Of a DNA stretch of 64,000 bases, positions 1 through 7,982 are shown in pieces (position 1 is the first letter of the stretch; each line of letters begins with the position of its first letter). The position numbers and the translations under genes were made by a program. Location: assembly GCF_030409315.1 (NCBI RefSeq), contig NZ_JAUFPS010000012.1, positions 109,820-173,819 of the forward strand, written 5' to 3'. The notes under the pieces were generated by a model. That model was not told the DNA's origin. It saw nothing but the letters and a program-made list of their open reading frames with translations, and ran no database searches. Source of the DNA: Mucilaginibacter flavus. Its GTDB lineage: Bacteria > Bacteroidota > Bacteroidia > Sphingobacteriales > Sphingobacteriaceae.

Positions 1-249
1 AAGGAGCTGGCCAACCGCTATGTAAAAGGCATTGGTAATTACCTTACAGATCAGCTGGATTATAATTATCATTTGTTACAGGATAACCCGGCCGCTATTG
101 ATTCAAACACGGTGCAATTTCAGCTATATGTGTTAAATGGCCTTGCCCAAACCACCAAAGCATACCAGGAAACAGCTTTGAGCAAACAATATCAATCGCA
201 GCTGGATGATTATGGGAATAAGTTCGCGGTTTTGCTGAACAGGGAGTAG
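1..249 (+). CDS. C-terminal end of an unidentified protein (5' truncated by window)
   Basis: An open frame runs from base 1 to a TAG at 247-249, giving the last 82 residues of a protein whose beginning lies outside the window. The visible part is hydrophilic and helix-prone, begins KELANRY and ends LLNRE, with no cysteine and no membrane segment. No family could be recognised. Codon use resembles the neighbouring genes, so it is likely a real gene rather than a chance frame. A strong hairpin follows 27 bases after the stop. Confidence 0.6.
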   Translation, partial: KELANRYVKGIGNYLTDQLDYNYHLLQDNPAAIDSNTVQFQLYVLNGLAQTTKAYQETALSKQYQSQLDDYGNKFAVLLNRE

Positions 250-276
250 AAAGATGCTGTGAATTTGGACGTTTCA

Positions 277-307
277 GACTTACGAAGTTTTAAAAACTTC
301 GTAAGTC
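277..307. repeat. Solo REP-type hairpin, same family as the pair around the RAYT gene
   Basis: A 31-base near-perfect palindrome. The left half reads GACTTACGAAGTTTT and the right half is its reverse complement, with one unpaired base between. The same core (ACTTACGAAGTTTT / AAAACTTCGTAAGT) occurs at 9419-9449 and 10045-10075 on either side of the RAYT transposase. This copy lies between two convergent genes and is followed by T-rich sequence, so it may also act as a terminator. Confidence 0.8.
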
Positions 308-349
308 TTTTATTAAAAAAAGTTAGAGTCGTAGGACTTAAAATTATTT

Positions 350-907
350 TTACTTCGCATCAACGCTTCCACCATTATAAAACCTGATACAATTGGTAAC
401 TTTATTTATCGTATAACTACCCTCATTATTTAAAAGATCAGTTGCCTGTTGGTTGTCATTTACCAATTGAGATAACGATGTTTTGTTATCGGCCTTATCA
501 TTATATCCAAATACCTGCACAACAGGTTGGTTTCCTTTTATTGCAAATAAGTGAGTGTTTACCTGCTTCCCTACCCGCTCATGAAAAGCAAACAGGTTTA
601 TTTTTCCCGAATCTATCAACTGCATGTAAACGGGGGTCAAAGTTGCGGGAATTGTGATAGCCTTAAACAGTTGCTGTTTCCGGGTGTATTTATATTCTTT
701 AATGAATCCTGCATCTCCACGGTGAAAAAGTGTATCTCCCTGTGGTTTGTAATAAACAGATGAGTTTTGAGGTCTTTTAATAATACAGGCTATGGTATCG
801 CCCTGTTTTGTAATCACATAACCTTGCTGTGGCTTTGGCGATAGAAAAGCAATTTCAAACACGAAGAAACCTAAACTTCCTAAAGCTACCAGTATTTTTA
901 CCAACAT
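350..907 (-). CDS. Hypothetical exported or membrane-anchored protein
   Basis: About 185 residues. The N-terminus (MLVKILVALGSLGFF) is a single hydrophobic stretch that could be a signal peptide or an anchor. The rest is soluble, with a QGYVITKQGDTI segment typical of small Bacteroidota periplasmic beta-rich proteins, but I do not recognise a family. An upstream TTG at 914-916 would add three residues; I prefer the ATG at 905-907 because it starts directly at the hydrophobic segment. It converges with the truncated gene at the window start. Confidence 0.6.
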   Translation of the reverse strand: MLVKILVALGSLGFFVFEIAFLSPKPQQGYVITKQGDTIACIIKRPQNSSVYYKPQGDTLFHRGDAGFIKEYKYTRKQQLFKAITIPATLTPVYMQLIDSGKINLFAFHERVGKQVNTHLFAIKGNQPVVQVFGYNDKADNKTSLSQLVNDNQQATDLLNNEGSYTINKVTNCIRFYNGGSVDAK

Positions 908-1041
908 ATGCTGCAATTTAAATAGGCGCTAACCGTCTTATAAAATTACACGCCAAATGTATAGCATGTATATACTAATAAACTTCGTTCATCAAAACTT
1001 CAGGAAACAAAAATCAAGGGTAATTGCTCTTACTAAACTAT

Positions 1042-1776
1042 CTATTTAAAAAGTTTTAGCTTCTCTAAATCAGCAGGCACATCAACCGAATGGGTTTCTA
1101 ATTCGGTTTCGGCAACTTTAATACGGTAGCCGTTCTCTATCCACCTTAACTGTTCCAGGCTTTCTGCTTTTTCGAGGCCGGAAATAGGGAGTTTAGTAAT
1201 TTGCTGCAAAACATCGGCCCGGTAACCGTAAATACCAATGTGTTTAAAATAGGTGTAAAACTCCAGCCAGTTATCTGGCTCCTCTCCGCGGATATGAGGA
1301 AGGGTTGCGCGCGAAAAATATACAGCCTCGGATAGTTTATTGATCACTACCTTGGGCGAATTATAGTTAAACAACTCCTCCTGCGTAGTAATCTTTTTAA
1401 TCAGCGTCGCAATCTGGGTGCTCTCATCATTGAAACAGGCAGCAAGCTTGGTGATCTGTTCCGGGTCAATATACGGTTCATCGCCCTGGATATTGATAAT
1501 CACGTCGTATTCGGGATGTAAAGAAGCTACCTCGGCACAACGATCTGTTCCGCTTTGATGATCGGCACCGGTCATCAAAGCAACGCCTCTAAAAGCCTGT
1601 ACATGCGCAAAAATACGCTCATCATCGGTAGCAACAATAACTTCGGCAAGGCTCGCGCATTTCTTAGCCTGCTCGTAAACCCGCTGTATCATGCTTTTAC
1701 CGGCAATATCAACCAGTGGCTTGCCAGGAAAACGGGAAGACGCATAGCGCGCGGGAATTATACCTAATGTTTTCAT
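1042..1776 (-). CDS. kdsB: 3-deoxy-manno-octulosonate cytidylyltransferase (CMP-Kdo synthetase)
   Basis: This 244-residue protein activates Kdo with CTP in the cytoplasm, giving CMP-Kdo for the lipopolysaccharide inner core. The family nucleotide-binding start IIPARYASSRFPGKPL is at residues 6-21 and IQGDEP, which contains the metal-binding Asp, is at 96-101. Length matches the usual 245-250. Its ATG (1774-1776) overlaps the TGA of the upstream lipoprotein gene as ATGA, so the two are probably translationally coupled. Confidence 0.96.
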   Translation of the reverse strand: MKTLGIIPARYASSRFPGKPLVDIAGKSMIQRVYEQAKKCASLAEVIVATDDERIFAHVQAFRGVALMTGADHQSGTDRCAEVASLHPEYDVIINIQGDEPYIDPEQITKLAACFNDESTQIATLIKKITTQEELFNYNSPKVVINKLSEAVYFSRATLPHIRGEEPDNWLEFYTYFKHIGIYGYRADVLQQITKLPISGLEKAESLEQLRWIENGYRIKVAETELETHSVDVPADLEKLKLFK

Positions 1777-2507
1777 TTGATTACGATAGATTTAAAAGCC
1801 TGTAATGCCAAATCCTGATCTGATTTAGATAAATCAGCCGCCGACATTTGAAAGTTAAACCTTGAGTTGCGGCTTTTGAAATATACCCCGGTCATTCCTT
1901 TTCCTGGTATTTTGGGCCAGATAGTTTTTATGACATATTTTTCGATGGTATCAATTTTAATATTGTGCATTTTTATTACCGTTGGAATCTCTATCGGCAC
2001 AAAAATGGTGCTATCGTTATAGGTAAGATCGGCTATGTAATCGGCGGTTGCATACTTTACCTTTTGAGAAGGGCTTGGTAAATGGACCAGCGTTTTTGTT
2101 TGGTAACTTGGGTCAGCCTCTACATGTACAAGAGTTGAATCAGTTGTTCCTAACTTTTTCATTTGAGTAGTCCGCTCATTTTTAACATTGAAATCGGCGG
2201 TGTAAGTAACCCCATCTTTATAAAAATAAGAGCCTTGCTTCCACTCTTCTTGTTCAAGATACTCTTGTTCGGTTAAAATTAAACTATTAGCGTAACCGCT
2301 ATTGCTCAAATCAAATTGCAAAGTTGATTTTGATGATTTGATAGATATTAATCCTATAAAAGAATCTACGCCTCGTTGTTTAATATATTCCCAGCTTTTA
2401 GGAACCGTTATTTTAAATTCATTTAAATCGAGCTGTTTAAAGTCATCTATCATGAAACTACAGCTGAACAATAAAAGGAGTAAAGCCGCCAGATAGATCT
2501 TTTTCAT
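1773..2507 (-). CDS. Hypothetical lipoprotein, co-transcribed with kdsB
   Basis: About 244 residues starting MKKIYLAALLLLLFSC, a clear lipoprotein signal with lipobox LFSC, so the mature protein should be lipid-anchored. An in-frame GTG two codons upstream (2511-2513) is possible, but the ATG gives a normal signal peptide. The mature part is rich in beta-type sequence with a PKSWEY motif seen in small Bacteroidota lipoproteins; no enzymatic motif is visible. It lies between the deoxynucleoside kinase (15 bases upstream) and kdsB (4-base overlap), so it belongs to that operon. Function unknown. Confidence 0.75.
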   Translation of the reverse strand: MKKIYLAALLLLLFSCSFMIDDFKQLDLNEFKITVPKSWEYIKQRGVDSFIGLISIKSSKSTLQFDLSNSGYANSLILTEQEYLEQEEWKQGSYFYKDGVTYTADFNVKNERTTQMKKLGTTDSTLVHVEADPSYQTKTLVHLPSPSQKVKYATADYIADLTYNDSTIFVPIEIPTVIKMHNIKIDTIEKYVIKTIWPKIPGKGMTGVYFKSRNSRFNFQMSAADLSKSDQDLALQAFKSIVIK

Positions 2508-2522
2508 CGCCACAAAATGAAG

Positions 2523-3137
2523 CTAAAACAGTCCGTTAATCTCCCGTTCAATCAACTGAACTATGGTAGCCATATCTTCGGTGTTATTGGCAAAATCGAG
2601 GTTATCTTTATCGAGGATAAGCAGTTTACCTAACTTGTAGTTTTTAATCCACTTGTCGTATTTCTCGTTCAGTTTTGAAAGGTAATCCAGGCGGATGCCT
2701 ATCTCATATTCACGACCACGGCGCTGGATGTTGCTTACTAAGGTTGGTACCGAAGCTTTCAGATAAACCAACAGGTCTGGCGGTTTAATAAACTCAGTGA
2801 TGTTTTGAAATATCGATTCGTAGTTTTCGTAATCGCGGGTAGTCATCAGGCCCATATCGTGCAGGTTTTCTGCAAAAATGTAGGCATCCTCATAAATGGT
2901 ACGGTCCTGCAAAATATTTTTACCACTTTTTTGAATGTCGATGATTTGGCGGTAACGGCTATTTAAAAAGTAAATCTGCAGGTTAAAACTCCAGCGTTTC
3001 ATATCGCTGTAAAAATCTTCCAGGTATGGATTGTTATCTACAGCTTCAAAAAGTGGTTCCCAACCATAATTATGGGCCAGCATTTCTGTCAACGTGGTTT
3101 TACCCGCGCCTATATTTCCTACAATAGCTATGTGCAT
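2523..3137 (-). CDS. Deoxynucleoside kinase (dNK / deoxyadenosine-deoxyguanosine kinase family)
   Basis: 204 residues. Phosphorylates deoxynucleosides with ATP in the salvage pathway. The P-loop GNIGAGKT is at residues 7-14, the family DRT motif (LQDRTIYED) at 77-85, and an arginine-rich lid (QRRGREYE) near residue 140. Length and motifs fit the bacterial dAK/dGK group; substrate preference cannot be read from the sequence. It heads the operon dNK-lipoprotein-kdsB. A long imperfect hairpin separates it from the end of trpS. Confidence 0.9.
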   Translation of the reverse strand: MHIAIVGNIGAGKTTLTEMLAHNYGWEPLFEAVDNNPYLEDFYSDMKRWSFNLQIYFLNSRYRQIIDIQKSGKNILQDRTIYEDAYIFAENLHDMGLMTTRDYENYESIFQNITEFIKPPDLLVYLKASVPTLVSNIQRRGREYEIGIRLDYLSKLNEKYDKWIKNYKLGKLLILDKDNLDFANNTEDMATIVQLIEREINGLF

Positions 3138-3160
3138 TTTTTAGTTGATAGTTAAATTTG

Positions 3161-3261
3161 TCTGAATCAGAATTTTCCTAATTTACAGAATTGACAGAAT
3201 TATAGGAATCTTTTACTATTCAATTCTGAAAATTTTATAATTCTGCAAATTCTGATTCAGA
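3161..3261. repeat. Boundary-word inverted repeat after trpS
   Basis: Arms TCTGAATCAGAATT (3161-3174) and AATTCTGATTCAGA (3248-3261) are exact reverse complements. Further words of the same kind (ACAGAATT, ATTCTG) fill the space between. Read from trpS (minus strand), the element starts six bases after the stop codon. It is likely a terminator or mRNA 3' structure and belongs to the same group as the TCTGAACCGGGATTAA elements further on. Confidence 0.75.
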
Positions 3262-3266
3262 TAATT

Positions 3267-4262
3267 TTAAAATTTCTTAAACCCTATAATTTCTCTTACT
3301 TCCCTGATGGTTTTTGATGCACTGGCGCGGGCTTTTTCTTCACCCATCAAGGCAACTTTCCTTAGATAATCAGAGTCGGCCGCAATGGCGTTGATCCTGT
3401 CCCGGATTGGTGCTGTGGCGATGATCATATCCTCGGTGAGCTGTTTTTTGAGGTCGCCATAGCGGATAGCCATTTTGTTGTACAGGTCATCAAAATGAGC
3501 CAGGGTATCAGCAGATGAAACAACCTTCATCAAATCAAACAGGTTTTGAATTTCCTGTGGTTTGGTTTGGTTTTCAACCGTCGGTCCGCCATCTGTTACC
3601 GCGCGCATTACTTTCTTTTTAATGGCTTCGGGCGTATCATTAAGGAAAATGGCATTACCCTCCCCTTCTGATTTTCCCATTTTACCCTTACCATCAAGTC
3701 CCGGAATTTTAACCAGGTTGTGGCTATAGTTAAAGGCATAAGGCTCTGGAAAATAATCATGATTATACAACCTGTTGAAACGGTTACCAAAGGTGCGGGC
3801 CATCTCCAGGTGTTGTTCCTGATCTTTACCTACAGGCACTTTGGTAGCTTTGTGGATAATAATATCGGCGGCCATCAATACCGGGTAGGTAAGCAAACCG
3901 GCGTTAACGTTATCTGGATTGGCACGTACTTTATCTTTAAATGAGGTAGCGCGTTCCAGTTCGCCCAGGTAGGCGTTCATATTTAAATACAGGTACAATT
4001 CGGCTATTTCGGGCACATCAGATTGTACATAAATAGTAGCCTTTTCCGGGTCGATACCGGCGGCAAGGTACTCTATCAAAACCTGCTTTACATTACTATG
4101 TAAATCGGCAGGTGTTGGGTGGGTGGTTAACGAATGCAAATCGGCAATAAAAAAATAGCAGTTAAATTCTTCCTGCATTTTTATAAAGTTTTGCAACGCC
4201 CCGTAATAATTTCCTAAGTGCAAATTTCCGGTCGACCGGATGCCACTAACAACAGTTTCCAT
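3267..4262 (-). CDS. trpS: Tryptophanyl-tRNA synthetase
   Basis: 331 residues from the ATG at 4260-4262. Charges tRNA-Trp with tryptophan. The class I signature HLGN is at residues 15-18 and the KMSKS loop appears as KMGKS at 194-198. An open frame extends 23 codons further upstream, but family alignment favours METVVSG as the true start, and the extension would run into the divergent gene. The start codons of trpS and the divergent acyltransferase are only 40 bases apart, so their promoters must overlap. Confidence 0.96.
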   Translation of the reverse strand: METVVSGIRSTGNLHLGNYYGALQNFIKMQEEFNCYFFIADLHSLTTHPTPADLHSNVKQVLIEYLAAGIDPEKATIYVQSDVPEIAELYLYLNMNAYLGELERATSFKDKVRANPDNVNAGLLTYPVLMAADIIIHKATKVPVGKDQEQHLEMARTFGNRFNRLYNHDYFPEPYAFNYSHNLVKIPGLDGKGKMGKSEGEGNAIFLNDTPEAIKKKVMRAVTDGGPTVENQTKPQEIQNLFDLMKVVSSADTLAHFDDLYNKMAIRYGDLKKQLTEDMIIATAPIRDRINAIAADSDYLRKVALMGEEKARASASKTIREVREIIGFKKF

Positions 4263-4288
4263 AGTGTGGCGAAAGTAAGGATTTTTTC

Positions 4289-4296
4289 TATTTTTG
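4289..4296 (+). promoter_or_regulatory. Candidate -7 promoter element of the first acyltransferase gene
   Basis: TATTTTTG fits the Bacteroidota -7 consensus TAnnTTTG. It ends six bases before the ATG at 4303, so the transcript would be leaderless or nearly so. No clear -33 TTG is seen at the usual distance. Confidence 0.4.
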
Positions 4297-4302
4297 GTGA
4301 CG

Positions 4303-5055
4303 ATGAAAATGATATTGAAAAAAGTGCACATCTATTTATATGTGATGAGCGTGGCGCTTTCCTACTTTATATTATGGCCTTTTTTTAAATATTGCTCCAT
4401 AAAACCAAGCCGTTACAGGGCCATGAACGGCCTGAGACGCATATGGGGATTTCTTAGTTCGGCCTTTGTTGGCATCTTTTATAAATTTCATTACGAGGAA
4501 CCTGTTGATTGGAGTAAAACTTATATCATTTGCCCCAATCACTCCTCCAACCTCGATATTTCGGCCATGTGTGTGCTGGTGAACAACAATTGCAGTTTTA
4601 TGGGCAAGCAGGAATTGGAGGACGGCCTGGTTACCGGTTTGTTCTTCCGCTCGGTTGATATCCCGGTTAACCGCGAAAGTAAAATGTCGTCATTCCGGGC
4701 TTTTAAAAAAGCTTCCGAAAAATTGCAGGGAGGGATTTCGCTCGTGATATTTCCAGAGGGGATGATCTCCGATAACTATCCGCCCCAATTGTGCGAATTT
4801 AAAAATGGACCGTTCCGGTTAGCCATCGAACATAAAATTCCTATCATCCCCGTTACATCGGCCAATACCTGGGAAATTTTGTGGGATACCGGCGTAAAAT
4901 ACGGCAGCCGACCCGGCATTTGCGATTTTTACGTGCACAAACCCATAGATACATCTAACCTGACAATAGCAGATGCTGATGCCCTACGCGACCAGGTTTT
5001 TGAAGTTATAGCGCAAAAATTGCAACAAACCGAAAAATTGTATACGATTGCTTAG
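4303..5055 (+). CDS. 1-acyl-sn-glycerol-3-phosphate acyltransferase family protein (PlsC-like), copy 1
   Basis: 250 residues. Probably transfers an acyl chain to lysophosphatidic acid at the inner membrane. The catalytic HX4D motif is in NHSSNLD (His80, Asp85) and the substrate-binding FPEG motif is at residues 150-153; a hydrophobic segment precedes them at about 12-30. Start chosen at the ATG at 4303; an ORF could begin three codons earlier at a TTG. A second, clearly homologous copy follows, an arrangement that suggests tandem duplication. It could also be an acyltransferase for ornithine- or other lipids. Confidence 0.88.
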   Translation: MKMILKKVHIYLYVMSVALSYFILWPFFKYCSIKPSRYRAMNGLRRIWGFLSSAFVGIFYKFHYEEPVDWSKTYIICPNHSSNLDISAMCVLVNNNCSFMGKQELEDGLVTGLFFRSVDIPVNRESKMSSFRAFKKASEKLQGGISLVIFPEGMISDNYPPQLCEFKNGPFRLAIEHKIPIIPVTSANTWEILWDTGVKYGSRPGICDFYVHKPIDTSNLTIADADALRDQVFEVIAQKLQQTEKLYTIA

Positions 5056-5182
5056 AAATGCCGGCAACTCATCCGGCCACTATAATTTGCCATTACCATT
5101 TCTTAACAGCTTCTTAAGAATATAACTTTAGCTTTGAGTCTTCGGCTTTCAGCTTTAAGCCTCCAGAAACGAGTATTTTTTT

Positions 5183-5190
5183 TACATTTG
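5183..5190 (+). promoter_or_regulatory. Candidate -7 promoter element of the second acyltransferase gene
   Basis: TACATTTG matches TAnnTTTG exactly and ends six bases before the ATG at 5197. The arrangement is the same as at the first copy, including the GGTGA that follows in both. Confidence 0.45.
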
Positions 5191-5196
5191 GTGAAC

Positions 5197-5928
5197 ATGA
5201 AATTAATACTGAAAAGAGTCCATACCAATTTTTACAGGTATAATGTAGCTCTCTTTTTCACCCTTTGTTACCCGGTTTTACATATACTTAAGCAAAAGCT
5301 TAGCCGTTACCGTTATATTAATGGCGTACGTAAATTCATCATTTTTTTAAGTTCGAGTATAGCGGGGATATTTTACAGCGCAACCTTTGAAGAAACTATT
5401 GATTGGAAAAGAACTTATGTAATTTGCGGCAACCACACCTCCAACCTTGATGTATCGGCCCTGAACACCATTCTTAAAAACAATATTTGTTTTATGGGCA
5501 AGGAGGAATTGCTCACCAATTATGTAACCGGCTATTTCTTTCGCACTATTGATATTACAGTGAACAGGGAAAGCAAAATGTCGTCCTTCAGGGCCTTCAA
5601 AACAGCAGCGGAGCGGATAAAGAATGGTATTAGCGTGGTTATTTTCCCCGAGGCCACCATACCAGAAGCATATCCACCAGAATTACATCCTTTTAAAAAC
5701 GGGCCATTCAGGCTGGCCATTGAAATGAAAGTACCTATTTTGCCCATCACATCCCTTGATACCTGGAAAGTACTTTGGGACGATGGCAAGGAATTAGGCA
5801 GCCGACCAGGAATTTGTGATATATTTGTACACAAGCCTATCGAAACAGCGCATTTAAGCCTTGATGATGCCGATGCCCTGCGCGATGAGGTATTTAATAT
5901 TATTGATAAAAAACTACGATCGGCATGA
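5197..5928 (+). CDS. PlsC-like acyltransferase, copy 2 (FPEA variant)
   Basis: 243 residues, co-linear with copy 1 (for example VNRESKMSSFRAFK is shared). HX4D is intact as NHTSNLD (His80, Asp85), but the second motif reads FPEA instead of FPEG at residues 150-153, so acyl-acceptor handling may differ. The frame is open 21 codons further upstream; I chose the ATG at 5197 because it aligns with the start of copy 1. The stop overlaps the gatC start as ATGA, which suggests translational coupling. Confidence 0.86.
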   Translation: MKLILKRVHTNFYRYNVALFFTLCYPVLHILKQKLSRYRYINGVRKFIIFLSSSIAGIFYSATFEETIDWKRTYVICGNHTSNLDVSALNTILKNNICFMGKEELLTNYVTGYFFRTIDITVNRESKMSSFRAFKTAAERIKNGISVVIFPEATIPEAYPPELHPFKNGPFRLAIEMKVPILPITSLDTWKVLWDDGKELGSRPGICDIFVHKPIETAHLSLDDADALRDEVFNIIDKKLRSA

Positions 5929-6215
5929 CCATAGATAAAGATACAGTTGAAAAGGTTGCCCACCTGGCCCGTTTAGAATTGAGCGAAACCGAAAAGGAAA
6001 ACATGATTGAGGATATGAGCAAAATTCTTGATTTTATGGCCAAGCTTAATGAACTGGACACTACAGGCGTTGAACCACTGGTTTACATGACCGATGGTGC
6101 CAATGTTTTACGTGAAGACGTGGTAAAACAACAGATCACTCATGAAGAAGCTTTAAAAAATGCGCCTAAACATGATGAGGATTATTTTTTGGTTGCCAAG
6201 GTAATTGAGAAATAG
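5925..6215 (+). CDS. gatC: Aspartyl/glutamyl-tRNA(Asn/Gln) amidotransferase subunit C
   Basis: 96 residues, the normal length. GatC is the small belt subunit that stabilises GatA-GatB in converting Glu-tRNA(Gln) and Asp-tRNA(Asn) to the amidated forms. The family start (KVAHLARLELSETE) and the VEPLVYMTDGANVLREDVV region are clear. gatA and gatB are not in the window. The gene is coupled to the acyltransferase before it. GGACTTTGAG-type words begin inside its stop codon. Confidence 0.93.
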   Translation: MTIDKDTVEKVAHLARLELSETEKENMIEDMSKILDFMAKLNELDTTGVEPLVYMTDGANVLREDVVKQQITHEEALKNAPKHDEDYFLVAKVIEK

Positions 6216-6264
6216 ACTTTGAGGACTACTGGACTTTGAGACTTTTGGATAAAAGACATAAGAC
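6213..6264 (+). repeat. Boundary words of the GGACTTTTGG type after gatC
   Basis: Starting at the TAG of gatC, the sequence repeats GACTTTGAG, GGACTACT, GGACTTTGAG, ACTTTTGG and then AAGACATAAGAC. The same words, in the same sense relative to the upstream gene, follow the ABC ATPase, rfaE1 and polX genes. Beyond it, 6265-6422 is AT-rich sequence with no recognisable gene. Confidence 0.7.
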
Positions 6265-6422
6265 AAAAAGGTTTTGACTTTTTTATTTTGAATTCCCCCT
6301 CAGTAACAATATTAAGCACTTGCAGTTACATGCTTTAATCTCCTGGTTATATAAAGCCACAGAATTTATCACAGGGCGACAGCTATCACTCTGTGATAAA
6401 ATCATACTAAAACCCCTGTTAA

Positions 6423-6812
6423 TTAATTAAACAAGATATTTTGTGGAGTGCCAAGCGACCCATCAGCACAAACTGGTGTAACACTTATGCGTCCGCCTTT
6501 TGGTGTGCCCGAATTACTTGGTATAGTTACAGATGTAGATGTAGTAGTGCCAGAAAACGTTCCGCCTGCCTGGTAGTAGCCGCCATAATTATAATGGTTT
6601 GGGCTGCCGCTTGACGACCATGAAAATGAAAAACTGCCGGTTTGGGTAAGGCCGCTTACTACAGATGAGCATGTGGCTTTTTTTGAAACCCTGGCGGCAA
6701 CCCGTGCTTTGGCAATTGGTGCTTTTTTTGCGTGCGTTTTAACAAGTGTGAATGATAGCAATCCGCTAATAAACAACACGGCTAATAAAGAAAAAATTAA
6801 ATTCTTTTTCAT
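6423..6812 (-). CDS. Small secreted protein, possibly with a single beta-sandwich domain
   Basis: 129 residues. MKKNLIFSLLAVLFISGLLS is a signal peptide or anchor, followed by a basic stretch rich in Lys and Ala (residues 25-45), then a Ser/Thr/Gly-rich domain with two cysteines (ATCSS and PVCAD) spaced as if closing a fold. The pattern resembles a short fibronectin-III-like module, but this is only an impression. The region upstream (6813-7069) is AT-rich and probably holds promoters for this gene and the divergent ABC gene. Confidence 0.65.
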   Translation of the reverse strand: MKKNLIFSLLAVLFISGLLSFTLVKTHAKKAPIAKARVAARVSKKATCSSVVSGLTQTGSFSFSWSSSGSPNHYNYGGYYQAGGTFSGTTTSTSVTIPSNSGTPKGGRISVTPVCADGSLGTPQNILFN

Positions 6813-7069
6813 AATTCATAAGGTTTTTAATGTAAAATAAGATAGGTTTCGATATGGTTATTTAAAGCTATTATTAATATTTAATAAATAAAAATATTTT
6901 ACAAATAATTAAAAGATATTTTCAAACAGCGTTAGTGGTAACAGTGCTGTAAAATGCTAAGAGTTAAAATCAGCACTAATGAGTAATCTTTTTGAACTTT
7001 AATTGCGAAATTTGATTTACCAACCTGTAACAAAGTCACCCCTCTTACAGTCCAAATAAAAAAACACGC

Positions 7070-7825
7070 ATGGAGCCATTGACTAAAGACAAGCCTTTAA
7101 TTACAATCAAAGAAATAGGACGTAAATACGTAATAGGTGCCGAAGTAATTCACGCGCTTAAATCGGTATCGTTAACTATTAATAAAGGTGAGTTTGTTGC
7201 TTTGATGGGACCATCAGGTTCGGGAAAATCTACGCTGATGAATATATTGGGCTGCCTGGATACGCCAAGCAAGGGCGAATATATTTTGAACGGCATCAAT
7301 GTAAGCCACATGACCGATAGCCAGTTGGCCGAGGTACGTAACTCAGAAATTGGCTTCGTTTTTCAAACTTTTAACTTGTTGCCCCGTAATACCGCCCTTG
7401 ATAATGTTGCACTGCCCTTAATTTATGCCGGCATCAGCAAAGAGAAACGTACCGAGCGGGCCAATGCCGCACTTAAAAACGTGGGCCTGGAGCACAGGGT
7501 TGATCATAAACCTAACGAGTTATCAGGCGGTCAGCGCCAGCGTGTGGCCGTGGCGCGCGCGTTAATCAACAATCCATCTATTATTTTGGCCGATGAGCCT
7601 ACCGGTAACCTGGATACAAAAACTTCTATAGAAATCATGGGCTTGCTGGAAGACATCCACGCCAAAGGCAACACTATCATATTGGTAACTCACGAAGAAG
7701 ATATTGCCATGCACGCCCACCGCATAGTACGTATGCGCGACGGCCTGATTGAAAAAGATTATCAAAACGAACACATCCAAAAAGTAGACAGAAGGCTCGC
7801 TGCAGAAACAGCTGAAAAAGAGTAA
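7070..7825 (+). CDS. ABC transporter ATP-binding protein (LolD/MacB group)
   Basis: 251 residues. Walker [10 protein letters not shown] at 47-55, signature LSGGQRQR at 151-158 and Walker B IILADEP at 171-177. The start of the nucleotide-binding domain and the [13 protein letters not shown] segment match the LolD/MacB/FtsE-type subfamily, which moves lipoproteins or macrolides or acts in cell-envelope stress. There is no permease gene next to it; in Bacteroidota the partner is often elsewhere. About 20 extra residues follow the domain and are charged. Substrate unknown. Confidence 0.9.
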   Translation: MEPLTKDKPLITIKEIGRKYVIGAEVIHALKSVSLTINKGEFVALMGPSGSGKSTLMNILGCLDTPSKGEYILNGINVSHMTDSQLAEVRNSEIGFVFQTFNLLPRNTALDNVALPLIYAGISKEKRTERANAALKNVGLEHRVDHKPNELSGGQRQRVAVARALINNPSIILADEPTGNLDTKTSIEIMGLLEDIHAKGNTIILVTHEEDIAMHAHRIVRMRDGLIEKDYQNEHIQKVDRRLAAETAEKE

Positions 7826-7915
7826 TGGACTCTGGGACTTGCTGACTTTTGGACTGGCTGACTCTGGAGTCTTTGGGAAACTTTCGGACTTTCCGTCTCA
7901 CAGACTTTCGGACTC
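7826..7915 (+). repeat. Boundary words of the GGACT type after the ABC gene
   Basis: Directly after the TAA: GGACTCTGGGACTT, GCTGACTTTTGGACT, GGCTGACTCTGGAGTC, then ACTTTCGGACTTTCCG and CAGACTTTCGGACTC. At least eight repeats of a GACT core are spaced about 8-12 bases apart, all in the sense of the upstream gene. Confidence 0.7.
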
Positions 7916-7982
7916 TTTATCCGTCAAAAACAAAATAAAAAAAACACTAAAATAATTAGCAAAGTTGTATTACATTTGAAAT

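Noticed and set aside
3852..3863. DnaA box TGTGGATAA
   Set aside because: Lies inside trpS; single boxes occur by chance in a window of this size.
4263..4331. 23-codon N-terminal extension of trpS
   Set aside because: No family support, and it would overlap the divergent acyltransferase start; the METVVSG start fits the family.
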